Assembly (NCBI GenBank): GCA_030611185.1
Contig: JAUWQG010000023.1
Span: forward strand, 1 to 10,752
DNA from: Nitrososphaerota archaeon
GTDB lineage: Archaea > Thermoproteota > Nitrososphaeria > Nitrososphaerales > Nitrosopumilaceae
Direction: 5' to 3'
DNA: 10,752 bases
Shown piece by piece: positions 1-6,476 of the stretch; positions within the stretch are counted from its first letter, which is position 1; each line of letters begins with the position of its first letter. The notes below the pieces were generated by a model, which did no database searches, had not been told where the DNA came from, and saw nothing but the letters and a program-made list of their open reading frames with translations. The translations under genes were made by a program, and so were the position numbers.

Positions 1-83
1 GTGTAATTGTTTGTGAACGTTTCAGTTTCTCATCATACCTTAGCTAGTTCATTTTCATTTCAAAAAAATTCATGTCTTAGCCT

Positions 84-90
84 GGAGGAG
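84..90 (+). promoter_or_regulatory. Shine-Dalgarno GGAGGAG
   Basis: This seven-base purine-rich site ends four bases before the ATG at 95 and decides that start over the TTG at 92. It is the strongest ribosome-binding site in the window, where most genes instead appear leaderless. Confidence 0.6.
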
Positions 91-94
91 CTTG

Positions 95-391
95 ATGGCT
101 AGAAGAAAACAAAAACTCTATGGCAAAAAGGCAACTACAGAGGATATTGCATTAGAGATTCAAAATCTGCTCTATGCCAAAAGCAACAGACCCTACCAAG
201 ATGGCATGAATGATTCTAGGTTAGAATCTAATACTTCTTTGGTTTTCTCTTTTTCTTATCTTGTTGTTCCTTTTTGTATTTTTTATTTCGTAGTTTTTGC
301 CTACCTTTCTTCTCCCCTTTTTGTAATCTACCATCTTTTTTCTTTGGTTTTTTCTTGGTCATATTATTCATCTAAATCTTCATCACACTAG
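95..391 (+). CDS. Small protein of unknown function, basic N-terminal half and uncharged hydrophobic C-terminal half
   Basis: I do not recognise this 98-residue protein. The ATG at 95 is chosen because a strong Shine-Dalgarno (GGAGGAG, 84-90) ends four bases before it; an in-frame TTG at 92 is too close to that site. Residues 1-45 are hydrophilic and begin MARRKQKLYGKK, followed by a probable helix (TTEDIALEIQNLLYAK). From about residue 50 to 90 the sequence has no charged residue and is rich in Phe, Tyr, Ser, Val and Leu, which could form two membrane segments. That half is unusually T-rich and lies opposite a lysine-rich reading frame on the other strand, so it may be non-native, for example after a frameshift near codon 45. 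The first half is more believable than the second. The strong ribosome site suggests it may follow an upstream gene outside the window. Confidence 0.45.
   Translation: MARRKQKLYGKKATTEDIALEIQNLLYAKSNRPYQDGMNDSRLESNTSLVFSFSYLVVPFCIFYFVVFAYLSSPLFVIYHLFSLVFSWSYYSSKSSSH
228..371 (-). CDS. Possible lysine-rich 47-residue small protein
   Basis: This minus-strand frame runs from ATG at 371 (alternative ATG at 362) to TAG at 228-230. It encodes 47 residues, about half of them Lys or Arg, in clusters such as TKKKPKKKDGR and KKKRKPKKY. It would lie 46 bases downstream of the cupredoxin gene on the same strand, so co-transcription is possible. It lies entirely opposite the 3' half of the 95-391 gene, and only one of the two is likely to be a real product across that stretch. 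A charged low-complexity chain of this kind could bind nucleic acid, but A-rich DNA also produces such frames by chance. No clear Shine-Dalgarno was seen. Confidence 0.2.
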   Translation of the reverse strand: MNNMTKKKPKKKDGRLQKGEKKGRQKLRNKKYKKEQQDKKKRKPKKY

Positions 392-417
392 GAATTGAGA
401 ATTGGTTAATTTTAGGA

Positions 418-1401
418 TTAAATCGCACTAGATTTACCCTCAGGAATTTTGGGGGCTCTTTTCATCCAAACTATCAATGCAACCATCATTACTGCAGGTA
501 TCAAAACAATTGCAATGGTCATCTCATAATAGAGCTCTAGTCTTTGGGCGGGTTGAACATGATAAGCTTCATGAGTAGTTTTTTCTGGATTGTCATATAC
601 TACACCGGTAAAGTCAACTGACCTTTGGGCTTTATTCTCAACTTTTCCAGATACGGTTACACTTGCTTCAGCTAAGGCAGATAAAGGCTCAATTCCTTCT
701 ATTCTAACAATTATTGAGCCAGATTCATCAAAAACAAAATTACGATAGTCTCCGCCAATTTGATTTAAACCCTCATCACGGAAAATTTCTTTTCCATTTT
801 GAAAAATTATAATATCATATTTCATTTTTGCTAGATTAGAATTTGTAGAAGGATCATAAAATTGGTAAACAAATTGTATCTTCTCGTGTGTTTTAATTAC
901 AGGTGGGTCCCATGAAAGATTAACTTCTATTTGTCTATCTGGTGTGTATTGTAAGAGAGGAAACTCTAATTTTTGTCCAGTTGCATCATGAGGATAATCT
1001 GGAATTTCTTGTTCGACAATTACTACACCTTCCATCCATGGATGAATTGTACAGTAATATGAAAAAGTCCCAGAATCTTCAAATTTCATAGACCATGATT
1101 CACCTGGCATGAATCGGTCACTGTCAAAACCTCCATCAGGAGTTCCAAAATTATCATCCATCCAACCAAATCGACCAGATCCTTCTCCGCTAGTAACTGT
1201 ATGACCTTCTCTGTCATCATTGTACCATGTAATTGAATCACCTACAACAATTGAGATAACAGGTGGATTGTACCAAACCTCAGCAGGTGTATTTAATTCT
1301 GGATTAAATGCCCCATATGGAACGTCTACAATGTAATCCTCAGCATATGCTGTTGAAATCAAAGAAAGCACTCCTACAAGCATAGCTAGTAAACGATACA
1401 A
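418..1401 (-). CDS. Membrane-anchored cupredoxin (plastocyanin/amicyanin-like) domain protein
   Basis: This 327-residue exported blue-copper protein probably carries electrons on the outer face of the membrane. Residues 1-20 form a signal peptide with cleavage after ...STAYA. The cupredoxin domain covers about 22-130 and has all four type 1 copper ligands: His67 in EGHTV, then Cys117, His120 and Met123 in CTIHPWM, the Cys-x2-His-x2-Met spacing of amicyanin. Residues about 150-250 look like a beta-sandwich domain, and about 294-313 form one membrane helix followed by a basic tail, so the copper domain is tethered outside. The start is TTG at 1399-1401: it keeps the Arg of the signal peptide and lies 28 bases from a TATA element. 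The next Met (codon 7) would leave an uncharged signal peptide. Ammonia-oxidising archaea encode many such cupredoxins in place of cytochromes c; the partner is not shown by this locus. Confidence 0.9.
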   Translation of the reverse strand: MYRLLAMLVGVLSLISTAYAEDYIVDVPYGAFNPELNTPAEVWYNPPVISIVVGDSITWYNDDREGHTVTSGEGSGRFGWMDDNFGTPDGGFDSDRFMPGESWSMKFEDSGTFSYYCTIHPWMEGVVIVEQEIPDYPHDATGQKLEFPLLQYTPDRQIEVNLSWDPPVIKTHEKIQFVYQFYDPSTNSNLAKMKYDIIIFQNGKEIFRDEGLNQIGGDYRNFVFDESGSIIVRIEGIEPLSALAEASVTVSGKVENKAQRSVDFTGVVYDNPEKTTHEAYHVQPAQRLELYYEMTIAIVLIPAVMMVALIVWMKRAPKIPEGKSSAI

Positions 1402-1424
1402 GATATGATAATTATCACTCTAAA

Positions 1425-1433
1425 TTTATTTAA
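1425..1433 (-). promoter_or_regulatory. TATA element of the membrane cupredoxin gene
   Basis: The minus strand reads TTAAATAAA here, centred 28 bases before the TTG start. This predicts a transcript beginning at or within a few bases of the start codon. Confidence 0.5.
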
Positions 1434-1491
1434 GCATGAGAAGATTTTCCTAGTTGATATTCAGGTATGATAATTAGAAATTATTTAGATA

Positions 1492-1500
1492 TTTTTAAAT
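1492..1500 (+). promoter_or_regulatory. TATA element of the PII-like gene
   Basis: TTTTTAAAT is centred about 27 bases before the ATG at 1523, the spacing expected for a leaderless archaeal transcript. No Shine-Dalgarno lies between the two. Confidence 0.55.
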
Positions 1501-1522
1501 TGTAACTTTTCTCAAAAATCTT

Positions 1523-1849
1523 ATGAAACGAATCGAAGCTGTTGTACAAAGTGAAGTTTCAAGACAAGTAGTAAAAGCAGTTCGAAATACAGGCGTAGGC
1601 GGTGTTACCTTGATTGAATCTTTAGGACAAGGAGGTGGAGATAGACCACAAATTGGTGGAAAGCAAATTGAATTTAATTCTACAGATGTAATTATTACAG
1701 TTGTGAATGACTCTCAAGTAGATTCAGTTGTTTCAGCTATTTTGAGTGCTGCTCATACAGGTGAAAAAGGAGATGGAAAAATCTTTATCACAAATGTTGA
1801 GGAATCATATGATATTTCTACAAAAGAAAAATCAGCTGATTTGATTTAA
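1523..1849 (+). CDS. PII-like signalling protein with shortened T-loop
   Basis: This 108-residue protein belongs to the PII (GlnB/GlnK) superfamily of trimeric nucleotide-binding regulators. It starts MKRIEAVVQ, has the core strand VTLIES (28-33), and carries the C-terminal PII signature TGEKGDGKIFI (79-89) followed by a VEE segment. Compared by eye with E. coli GlnB (112 residues), all four missing residues fall in the T-loop. There is no Tyr51 equivalent for uridylylation. The positions of Gln39 and Lys58, which contact 2-oxoglutarate, hold Gly39 and Thr54, and the two C-terminal arginines (E. coli 101 and 103) are Asp97 and Ser99. Gly83-Lys86 of the nucleotide loop is kept. No ammonium transporter gene adjoins it, so a GlnK-type transporter partner is not supported. 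The fold is fairly sure; ligand and target are unknown. Confidence 0.85.
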   Translation: MKRIEAVVQSEVSRQVVKAVRNTGVGGVTLIESLGQGGGDRPQIGGKQIEFNSTDVIITVVNDSQVDSVVSAILSAAHTGEKGDGKIFITNVEESYDISTKEKSADLI

Positions 1850-1885
1850 TTTTTTAAAAAAGTTTAAAGAATTTTTAATTATCAT

Positions 1886-2338
1886 TTATTTTTGTTTTCT
1901 ATAAACGATATATCCGGTATAACCATGTTCTGGAGAAACTATGTCACTAGCTATTTTTTTAAAGGTATAGCTATCAAAATCTTTTGCATTTTCATAGAAC
2001 TCTTCTCCTATAATCAATCCGTTTGCTGGTGCAGTTCTGTTAATTTTGGCACATCGATTTACAGTAGCTCCAAAAATATCATTTACCGAGGATGTAGAAG
2101 TTCTGGCTATTCTTACATTTCCAAAAGTAGCACTAGTTCTATAATCAAAAATAGGTAGATTTTCCTTTTCTAATTTTGTTACAATGTCCTTATGTGATTC
2201 TCCTAATGCCAAACAACAATTAAGACATTTTTCTATTGTAAGTTCCTTTTCAGAATGAATTATAGGAAAATAAAATAACAGAGCATCTCCAATGTTTTTT
2301 ACAACAATACCACCAAAATTTCTAACTATTAGTGCCAT
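1886..2338 (-). CDS. C-terminal part of a class III adenylate/guanylate cyclase, separated from its sensor half by a TAA
   Basis: These 150 residues are most of a class III nucleotidyl cyclase catalytic domain, which makes cAMP or cGMP from the nucleoside triphosphate. Visible features are the substrate-selecting Lys14 and second metal Asp18 in VVKNIGDALLFYFP, a further base-selecting candidate Asp87 in NDIFG, and Asn94 in ATVNRCAKIN. Lys98 stands where many family members have the transition-state Arg. The first metal Asp is not here; it lies in the upstream piece, so this fragment alone should be inactive. The frame is identical to the 2375-3634 gene and stays open for 12 further codons up to the TAA. 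The ATG at 2338 is only the first Met after that stop, with no Shine-Dalgarno. A weak TATA-like TTTATA lies about 22 bases upstream and may be chance. Confidence 0.7.
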   Translation of the reverse strand: MALIVRNFGGIVVKNIGDALLFYFPIIHSEKELTIEKCLNCCLALGESHKDIVTKLEKENLPIFDYRTSATFGNVRIARTSTSSVNDIFGATVNRCAKINRTAPANGLIIGEEFYENAKDFDSYTFKKIASDIVSPEHGYTGYIVYRKQK

Positions 2339-2374
2339 CGAGTTTAGAAAAATTCTATAAAATTCACTTGTTTC

Positions 2375-2377
2375 TTA
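2375..2377 (-). other. In-frame TAA interrupting the cyclase catalytic domain
   Basis: The codon order on the minus strand is ...AAA TTA TCT GAA TAA GAA ACA AGT GAA TTT TAT..., and the frame continues without a shift into the rest of the cyclase. One base substitution, for example from CAA, GAA or AAA, explains it. TAA is not a selenocysteine or pyrrolysine codon. Confidence 0.85.
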
Positions 2378-3634
2378 TTCAGATAATTTAGTAGTGATTT
2401 TTGTTGAATTTATTATATCTATCATACAAACACAATATTTTTCACTATAATCTGAAAATTGTAAAAGAATATCTTCTTGTTGTTTAATTACGTCTGCTTT
2501 TTCTTTAATTTCAATAATTGAATCTTGAAGTTTTTGAGCCATCGAATCAAAGGCTTGTGAGAGCTCGCCTATCTCATCTGATGTTGTAATCTTTGTTCTT
2601 ACCTCAAAATTACCACTTGCTATGGTATTTGCAGCATTTTTCAATTTAATTAACGGCCTTGAAAATGACTTCGAAATAATAAATGCAACAACTGCCATTC
2701 CACTTATGATTAACAAGCCAGTTTCGAGTATCCTCCATTGAAGAGTCAAAATTGGTTGAATAGTTTCAGCTTCGTCTATTTCTGCAAGCAATACAAATCC
2801 TAAATCGCGTGCACAATAGGAGGAACCATAGATTGAAGTTTCTCTGTAATCTGTATAAAGTCCTTCATAGTCTATTCCTTCAGTAAAACATGTTTGGACA
2901 GGAATGGTATCCACTTTTTGTTTAAAGATAGTATTTTCGATAAATCTTGATTCAGATAACATCAAAAAATCACGATTAACAATGTAAATCTCTCCTGATT
3001 CCCCAAGACCACTCCTATTTAGTAAGATATCATCTATTGCTGCCGTTCTCATTCGAGCTATTACTACTCCAATTGCCTCATCTCCAATTTTACTATCCTC
3101 TGCAAAAATAGGAGATATCACAATCATTTTTTTAGTATCTTGAAATGGCTCAAACTCTACAAATGAGGATTGAATTCCTTTTTGAAACAATGGATCATTC
3201 TCAAAATTATTTTTCTCTATTCTTCCTAGAGAAAAGAAAATTTCACCATTTTTTCCAATTATTTTTACATCTTCAAAACCTATGGAAAATCCAATGAGTG
3301 TTTGAAAAGCTTGAATCTCTGTTAAGAAATCTCTACGTTTTCCTTCTATCGAGTCTTCAAGTTCTCCTTCCGGAGTTTGGTTTAGATCCGAAACTAAAAT
3401 TTTAATCATAGGATCTGTTGCTATTATTTGATTCTGTTCAACGCGAGATTCAAAAAGAAATCTGAGTGTATCACCTCGAATTGTTGATTCACCGAACAAT
3501 TGTTCACCGGTTCTTTCCTTTAGAATCTGTTCTGCATAATTAAAACTCAGAAATGCAGTAATGGATAAAGTAAATATTGAAACGCCCATTACTAAAAGAA
3601 TTAATTTTTTATCTAAAGCAAAAGATATTGCCAA
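2375..3634 (-). CDS. Membrane sensor/HAMP part of a receptor-type nucleotidyl cyclase, ended by a premature TAA
   Basis: These 419 residues form the N-terminal part of a receptor cyclase. A first membrane helix (about 11-33) leads to an extracellular sensor region (about 34-298) whose length suits a double Cache-type ligand-binding domain. A second helix (about 303-322), a HAMP signal converter (about 323-374, with SRPLIKLKNAANTIASG and DEIGELSQAFDSM) and a short coiled coil follow. The catalytic domain begins at YCVCMIDIINSTK, with the first metal-binding Asp406, and the frame stops 13 codons later. Read through the TAA, the gene would encode 582 residues with a complete cyclase. The start is TTG at 3632-3634, the first start codon after an upstream in-frame TAA; GAGAG (3640-3644) lies five bases before it. 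As it stands the product could sense and dimerise but not catalyse. Confidence 0.75.
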   Translation of the reverse strand: MAISFALDKKLILLVMGVSIFTLSITAFLSFNYAEQILKERTGEQLFGESTIRGDTLRFLFESRVEQNQIIATDPMIKILVSDLNQTPEGELEDSIEGKRRDFLTEIQAFQTLIGFSIGFEDVKIIGKNGEIFFSLGRIEKNNFENDPLFQKGIQSSFVEFEPFQDTKKMIVISPIFAEDSKIGDEAIGVVIARMRTAAIDDILLNRSGLGESGEIYIVNRDFLMLSESRFIENTIFKQKVDTIPVQTCFTEGIDYEGLYTDYRETSIYGSSYCARDLGFVLLAEIDEAETIQPILTLQWRILETGLLIISGMAVVAFIISKSFSRPLIKLKNAANTIASGNFEVRTKITTSDEIGELSQAFDSMAQKLQDSIIEIKEKADVIKQQEDILLQFSDYSEKYCVCMIDIINSTKITTKLSE

Positions 3635-3650
3635 TTCAACTCTCTTTTGA

Positions 3651-3680
3651 TTTTATATGAATATCAAGTCTTTGTTTATA
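3651..3680 (-). promoter_or_regulatory. Two TATA candidates for the receptor cyclase gene
   Basis: The minus strand has CATATAAAA (3651-3659, centred about 21 bases before the TTG) and TATAAAC (3674-3680). The farther one would give a leader of about 17 bases that includes the GAGAG ribosome site; the nearer one would give a transcript with essentially no leader. Confidence 0.35.
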
Positions 3681-3744
3681 CGACTAGATAGATTAATGTA
3701 ATTTTCAGGACTTGAGGTAGGCATAAAAATTTGTAAATTAAAGA

Positions 3745-4875
3745 TTAAAAACCAATTTTCCATCTAGATTTGCCAGATTTTTTATTCAGATTTTCCAACA
3801 TTTGGTATGTAATGGTAAATCCTTTTCCCACCATGGTGTCATCTTTATGGTAATTAGATTTGTTAGGTACAAATTCATCAGCTAAATCTTTTATTTTTTT
3901 TGTTTTAATATCAAATAATCTAATTTCCTTTCCATTTTCTAGCCTAATTTTTACATCATTACTTATTCCTTGGACAGAAAAGCTTTCAAAGAATTTGATT
4001 ATTCCGTCTTTTTTTAATTCAATAATAACATCATAGGTAACTTTGCTACCATAAAGTAAAATTTCTCTACCTCTTATCTTTACGTCATCTTCAAGATTAA
4101 GAGCAATTATTGTATCTGCTTCAAGATATACCGTATTTACTGCATTTTCTGCAATAATTTTTCCTCTAGGTGCTAAAATCTGTGTTCTGTTTTCTTGATT
4201 AAGATATATCCCAACTCTGCCTTCTGGATCTTGAACTTTGTATTTCCTTCCAAAAATATTTCCAATTACCGCATTTCCATTATCTACTATGATTTTTGCA
4301 CCATTCTCAATTTTGTACTTATTTTCAATTGGATTAACAAATTTGAAATCACCTCTGGTAAGATGTATTTTTGTCCTAAATTCTTCTGTCCATGAGGGAC
4401 TTGAAACATTTCCTTGCATTATGATAGGTCCATCATAAGATAACTCTCCTGCCATGAAATTTCCTTTAATGGACAGAGCTCCATTTGCTTTTCTTTCTAG
4501 TTCTATTTCCCCTAAAGTTTTTGATCCGAATAATCTGGAAGCAGTTGAATTAGATCTATTCAGAGCAGCTGCCCATTCCTGAGCAGTTTGCATTTCTTTG
4601 GATAATTCTTGGCCTAAAATCCGATTTTTTCTTCTAATGTCTTCTTCAGAATCACCTGAATAAACTCTGGATTTTCTTAATTTTTCAATATCTGTTTCGG
4701 GATATTTTTTGCCTATTTTTAGATCCTCATAAGCTTGTTTGATTTTTATGAATTGTTCATTGTCCCCTCCTCTATCTGAGTGAAATTGAAGAGCTAAACG
4801 CCTAAACCCATTTCGGATTTCTTTTTCGGTAGAACCCTCCACAATTTCTAAAATATCGTAATTATTTTCTACCAT
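3745..4875 (-). CDS. J-domain protein (HSD variant) fused to a long beta-repeat region
   Basis: This 376-residue protein starts with a J domain (about 1-57, NNYDILEI...IKQAYEDLKIGKKYP), the module that stimulates Hsp70/DnaK ATPase. The invariant HPD tripeptide is HSD here (residues 32-34, FHSDRGGDN). A charged helical linker (about 58-130) follows. From about 132 to 320 the sequence is a run of short beta strands with recurring Gly, Asn and Asp turns (for example NGALSIKGNF, NGAKIIVDNGNAVIGNIFG and LEDDVKIRGREILLYG), resembling bactofilin-like or FapA/DUF342-type beta-helices. There is no zinc-finger or client-binding domain of DnaJ and no membrane segment. The ATG at 4873-4875 is preferred because GGTGG (4881-4885) ends five bases before it; a TTG four codons upstream overlaps that site. 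No dnaK or grpE is nearby. The J domain is fairly sure; the function of the repeat region is unknown. Confidence 0.8.
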   Translation of the reverse strand: MVENNYDILEIVEGSTEKEIRNGFRRLALQFHSDRGGDNEQFIKIKQAYEDLKIGKKYPETDIEKLRKSRVYSGDSEEDIRRKNRILGQELSKEMQTAQEWAAALNRSNSTASRLFGSKTLGEIELERKANGALSIKGNFMAGELSYDGPIIMQGNVSSPSWTEEFRTKIHLTRGDFKFVNPIENKYKIENGAKIIVDNGNAVIGNIFGRKYKVQDPEGRVGIYLNQENRTQILAPRGKIIAENAVNTVYLEADTIIALNLEDDVKIRGREILLYGSKVTYDVIIELKKDGIIKFFESFSVQGISNDVKIRLENGKEIRLFDIKTKKIKDLADEFVPNKSNYHKDDTMVGKGFTITYQMLENLNKKSGKSRWKIGF

Positions 4876-4880
4876 ACATA

Positions 4881-4885
4881 CCACC
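4881..4885 (-). promoter_or_regulatory. Shine-Dalgarno GGTGG of the J-domain gene
   Basis: The minus strand reads GGTGG five bases before ATG 4875, which decides that start over the TTG at 4887. A TATA-like element (minus-strand AAAAATATAG, 4915-4924) would give a leader of about 17 bases containing this site. Confidence 0.5.
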
Positions 4886-5011
4886 AATCCTTGATTAATC
4901 TAATCATAACTGTACTATATTTTTCCTATACAAAATATGAAGGATTCTTAATTTAATAAACAGTTTTTTGATTTAATTACTTTTTAATATTAATCAATAA
5001 TAAATTTCTAG

Positions 5012-5031
5012 AAAAATGGTGGGAAATCCCA
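5012..5031 (-). terminator. Possible terminator after the first universal stress protein gene
   Basis: Eight bases after the stop codon, the minus strand has the dyad TGGGATTTCCCA (5020-5031) and then CCATTTTTC, giving a short hairpin followed by five T. The stem is only 4-5 base pairs, so the T-run may matter more than the hairpin. Confidence 0.35.
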
Positions 5032-5038
5032 TACATGT

Positions 5039-5461
5039 TTACTTTACCACTAAAACAGGAATCTTTGTCTTATGCATTACATAATTAGAGGTACTTCCAA
5101 GGAATGCTTCTTTAGCGCCTCCAACACCTCTTGCTCCAATAACGATCATGTCATATTTTCCCTTTTGAGCAAATTTGACAATTTCGGAGCCGGTGTGGCC
5201 ACCTCCAGTTTTGTACTTGAATGAAGCTCCTGCTTTTTGAGCACGTTTCATTGCAGGTCCAATTGCTTTGACAGCTTTTTTCTGTGCCTCATCTTTCATT
5301 TTTTGAGAATACTTTACTCCTGCTAAGAGTGGCAAATGAAATACATAAAATCCAGTTATTTCGATATTGCTTTCTTTTGCAATTTCAATAGCTCGATCTA
5401 ATCCTCTAGTTGAATTATTAGAACCATCAAGTGGTACAAGGATTTTCTTGAATTTTGCCAT
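5039..5461 (-). CDS. Universal stress protein (UspA-type, ATP-binding motif intact)
   Basis: This 140-residue single-domain universal stress protein is cytoplasmic and would form dimers that bind ATP. It opens with the usual KKILVPLDGS, where Asp12 contacts adenine in the family, and ends with the nucleotide motif Gly-x2-Gly-x9-Gly-Ser (Gly109, Gly112, Gly122, Ser123) and the final strand PVLVVK. Length is typical. It diverges from the four-CBS gene at 5600 across 138 bases, and both genes have TATA elements in that gap, so the two may respond to the same conditions. It is a paralogue of the stress protein at 8083-8517 but differs clearly in sequence; for example the middle helix here is very Lys- and Ala-rich. 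Confidence 0.93.
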   Translation of the reverse strand: MAKFKKILVPLDGSNNSTRGLDRAIEIAKESNIEITGFYVFHLPLLAGVKYSQKMKDEAQKKAVKAIGPAMKRAQKAGASFKYKTGGGHTGSEIVKFAQKGKYDMIVIGARGVGGAKEAFLGSTSNYVMHKTKIPVLVVK

Positions 5462-5483
5462 AATAATTTTAATAATTCTTCAA

Positions 5484-5495
5484 ATATATAAAAAG
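5484..5495 (-). promoter_or_regulatory. TATA element of the first universal stress protein gene
   Basis: The minus strand reads CTTTTTATATAT, centred about 29 bases before the ATG at 5461. The transcript would be leaderless or have a leader of a few bases. Confidence 0.55.
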
Positions 5496-5572
5496 ACTAT
5501 GATTTCCAACATTGGAATTTCATGTATAGAAAAACTTGGATTTACATTCAGGAATGAAAATTATATCTGATC

Positions 5573-5580
5573 TTTTTATA
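5573..5580 (+). promoter_or_regulatory. TATA element of the first four-CBS gene
   Basis: TTTTTATA is centred about 23 bases before TTG 5600 and 26 bases before TTG 5603. A leaderless transcript fits best with the second TTG. Confidence 0.45.
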
Positions 5581-5599
5581 GAAATCAAATTTAGTTTAT

Positions 5600-6427
5600 T
5601 TGTTGTCAATTAACGAAATTATTAACAAACCAATTACCATTCTAAAAAATTCAACAATATCAGAAGTCATTAAAAAATTATTAGAATTTAAACTGAGTAG
5701 ATTAATTGTTGTTGAAGGTGGAAAACCGGTAGGGATTATCACTGAAAAAGACATTGGATTGTTCCTTTTTTCAGAGACCTCCAAACAAGGATTAGATGAT
5801 ATTCCTATTACTAAAATAATGAAGCCAATATTATTTGTAGAAGAAGGAATAACCCCAAAAGAATCAGCAAAAATGATGATTGAAAAAGGAGTAAGCTCAC
5901 TTACAGTTGGTTCAGAGGAAAATATCAAGGGGATTTTTACTAAAACCGATCTTGTAAAATATTATCTAGAAAATTCATCAGAGAAAAAGGTAGTTGATTA
6001 CATGACTCATGCCTATGTGTATACTCATTCTGCAGCACCGTTATTCAAGGTAGTTAAAAAAATGCTGGAAAATAAGGTATCAAGAATAATTGTAAAAAAT
6101 CAAAATGAAGAACCCGTAGGGATTATTTCATTTAGAGACCTATTTAGAATATCAATTGAATTAGGTAGCGAGGAAGATTATTCAGGATATACAATTCCAG
6201 ATCAAATCAGAAAGGGGTTTCTTTCAAAAGAAGGATTTGGAGATATTTCCCTAGCTCGAGAGGTAATGACGAATGGTATAGTTTCGATAAAATTTAATGA
6301 AGAGATATCAAGTGCGTGTAAGTTAATTTTAGAAAATAATATCAGTGGCTTAGTTGTGTTAGATGGAAATGGGTCTATTGCTGGAATTATCAGCAAAACA
6401 GACATCATAAAGGCAATTGTTGAATAG
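5600..6427 (+). CDS. Four-CBS-domain protein (two Bateman modules)
   Basis: This 275-residue soluble protein consists only of four CBS domains (about 6-55, 72-122, 132-185 and 220-274), which pair into two adenosine-nucleotide-binding Bateman modules. Each domain keeps the ribose-binding motif ending in Asp: GIITEKD (45-51), GIFTKTD (111-117), GIISFRD (174-180) and GIISKTD (262-268). Domains 3 and 4 are joined by a longer linker (about 186-219). There is no catalytic or membrane domain, so it is probably a sensor acting on a partner, perhaps by AMP, ADP or ATP level; this is inference. The start is TTG at 5600 or the next codon, TTG 5603, since no ATG is available before the first CBS strand. 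It diverges from a universal stress protein gene and has a paralogue at 9060-9908. Confidence 0.9.
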   Translation: MLSINEIINKPITILKNSTISEVIKKLLEFKLSRLIVVEGGKPVGIITEKDIGLFLFSETSKQGLDDIPITKIMKPILFVEEGITPKESAKMMIEKGVSSLTVGSEENIKGIFTKTDLVKYYLENSSEKKVVDYMTHAYVYTHSAAPLFKVVKKMLENKVSRIIVKNQNEEPVGIISFRDLFRISIELGSEEDYSGYTIPDQIRKGFLSKEGFGDISLAREVMTNGIVSIKFNEEISSACKLILENNISGLVVLDGNGSIAGIISKTDIIKAIVE

Positions 6428-6440
6428 AAATTTTTTGAGA

Positions 6441-6449
6441 ATATATTTA
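6441..6449 (+). promoter_or_regulatory. TATA element of the VIT1/CCC1-family gene
   Basis: ATATATTTA is centred about 32 bases before ATG 6477 and would start transcription about six bases before the start codon. The gene therefore probably has its own promoter although the CBS gene ends only 49 bases upstream. Confidence 0.45.
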
Positions 6450-6476
6450 ATCAATGAAAAATGGTAATCTATAATC

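Noticed and set aside
1..47. A short plus-strand frame open from the window edge to TAG at 45-47
   Set aside because: Only 14 codons are visible, with no recognisable motif, so it cannot be told from chance.
1892..2158. An 88-codon plus-strand frame
   Set aside because: It lies opposite the cyclase catalytic domain, whose motifs are clear; the frame is a shadow rich in Ser, Tyr and Ile.
2375..2377. The cyclase stop as a recoded selenocysteine or pyrrolysine codon
   Set aside because: The codon is TAA, whereas selenocysteine uses TGA and pyrrolysine uses TAG, and no recoding hairpin was noticed.
4195..4438. Two 66-codon plus-strand frames
   Set aside because: Both lie opposite the J-domain gene and have no promoter or ribosome site; they reflect the antisense of its beta-rich region.
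5596..5928. A 110-codon minus-strand frame
   Set aside because: It is antisense to the first four-CBS gene, whose domain motifs fix the coding strand.
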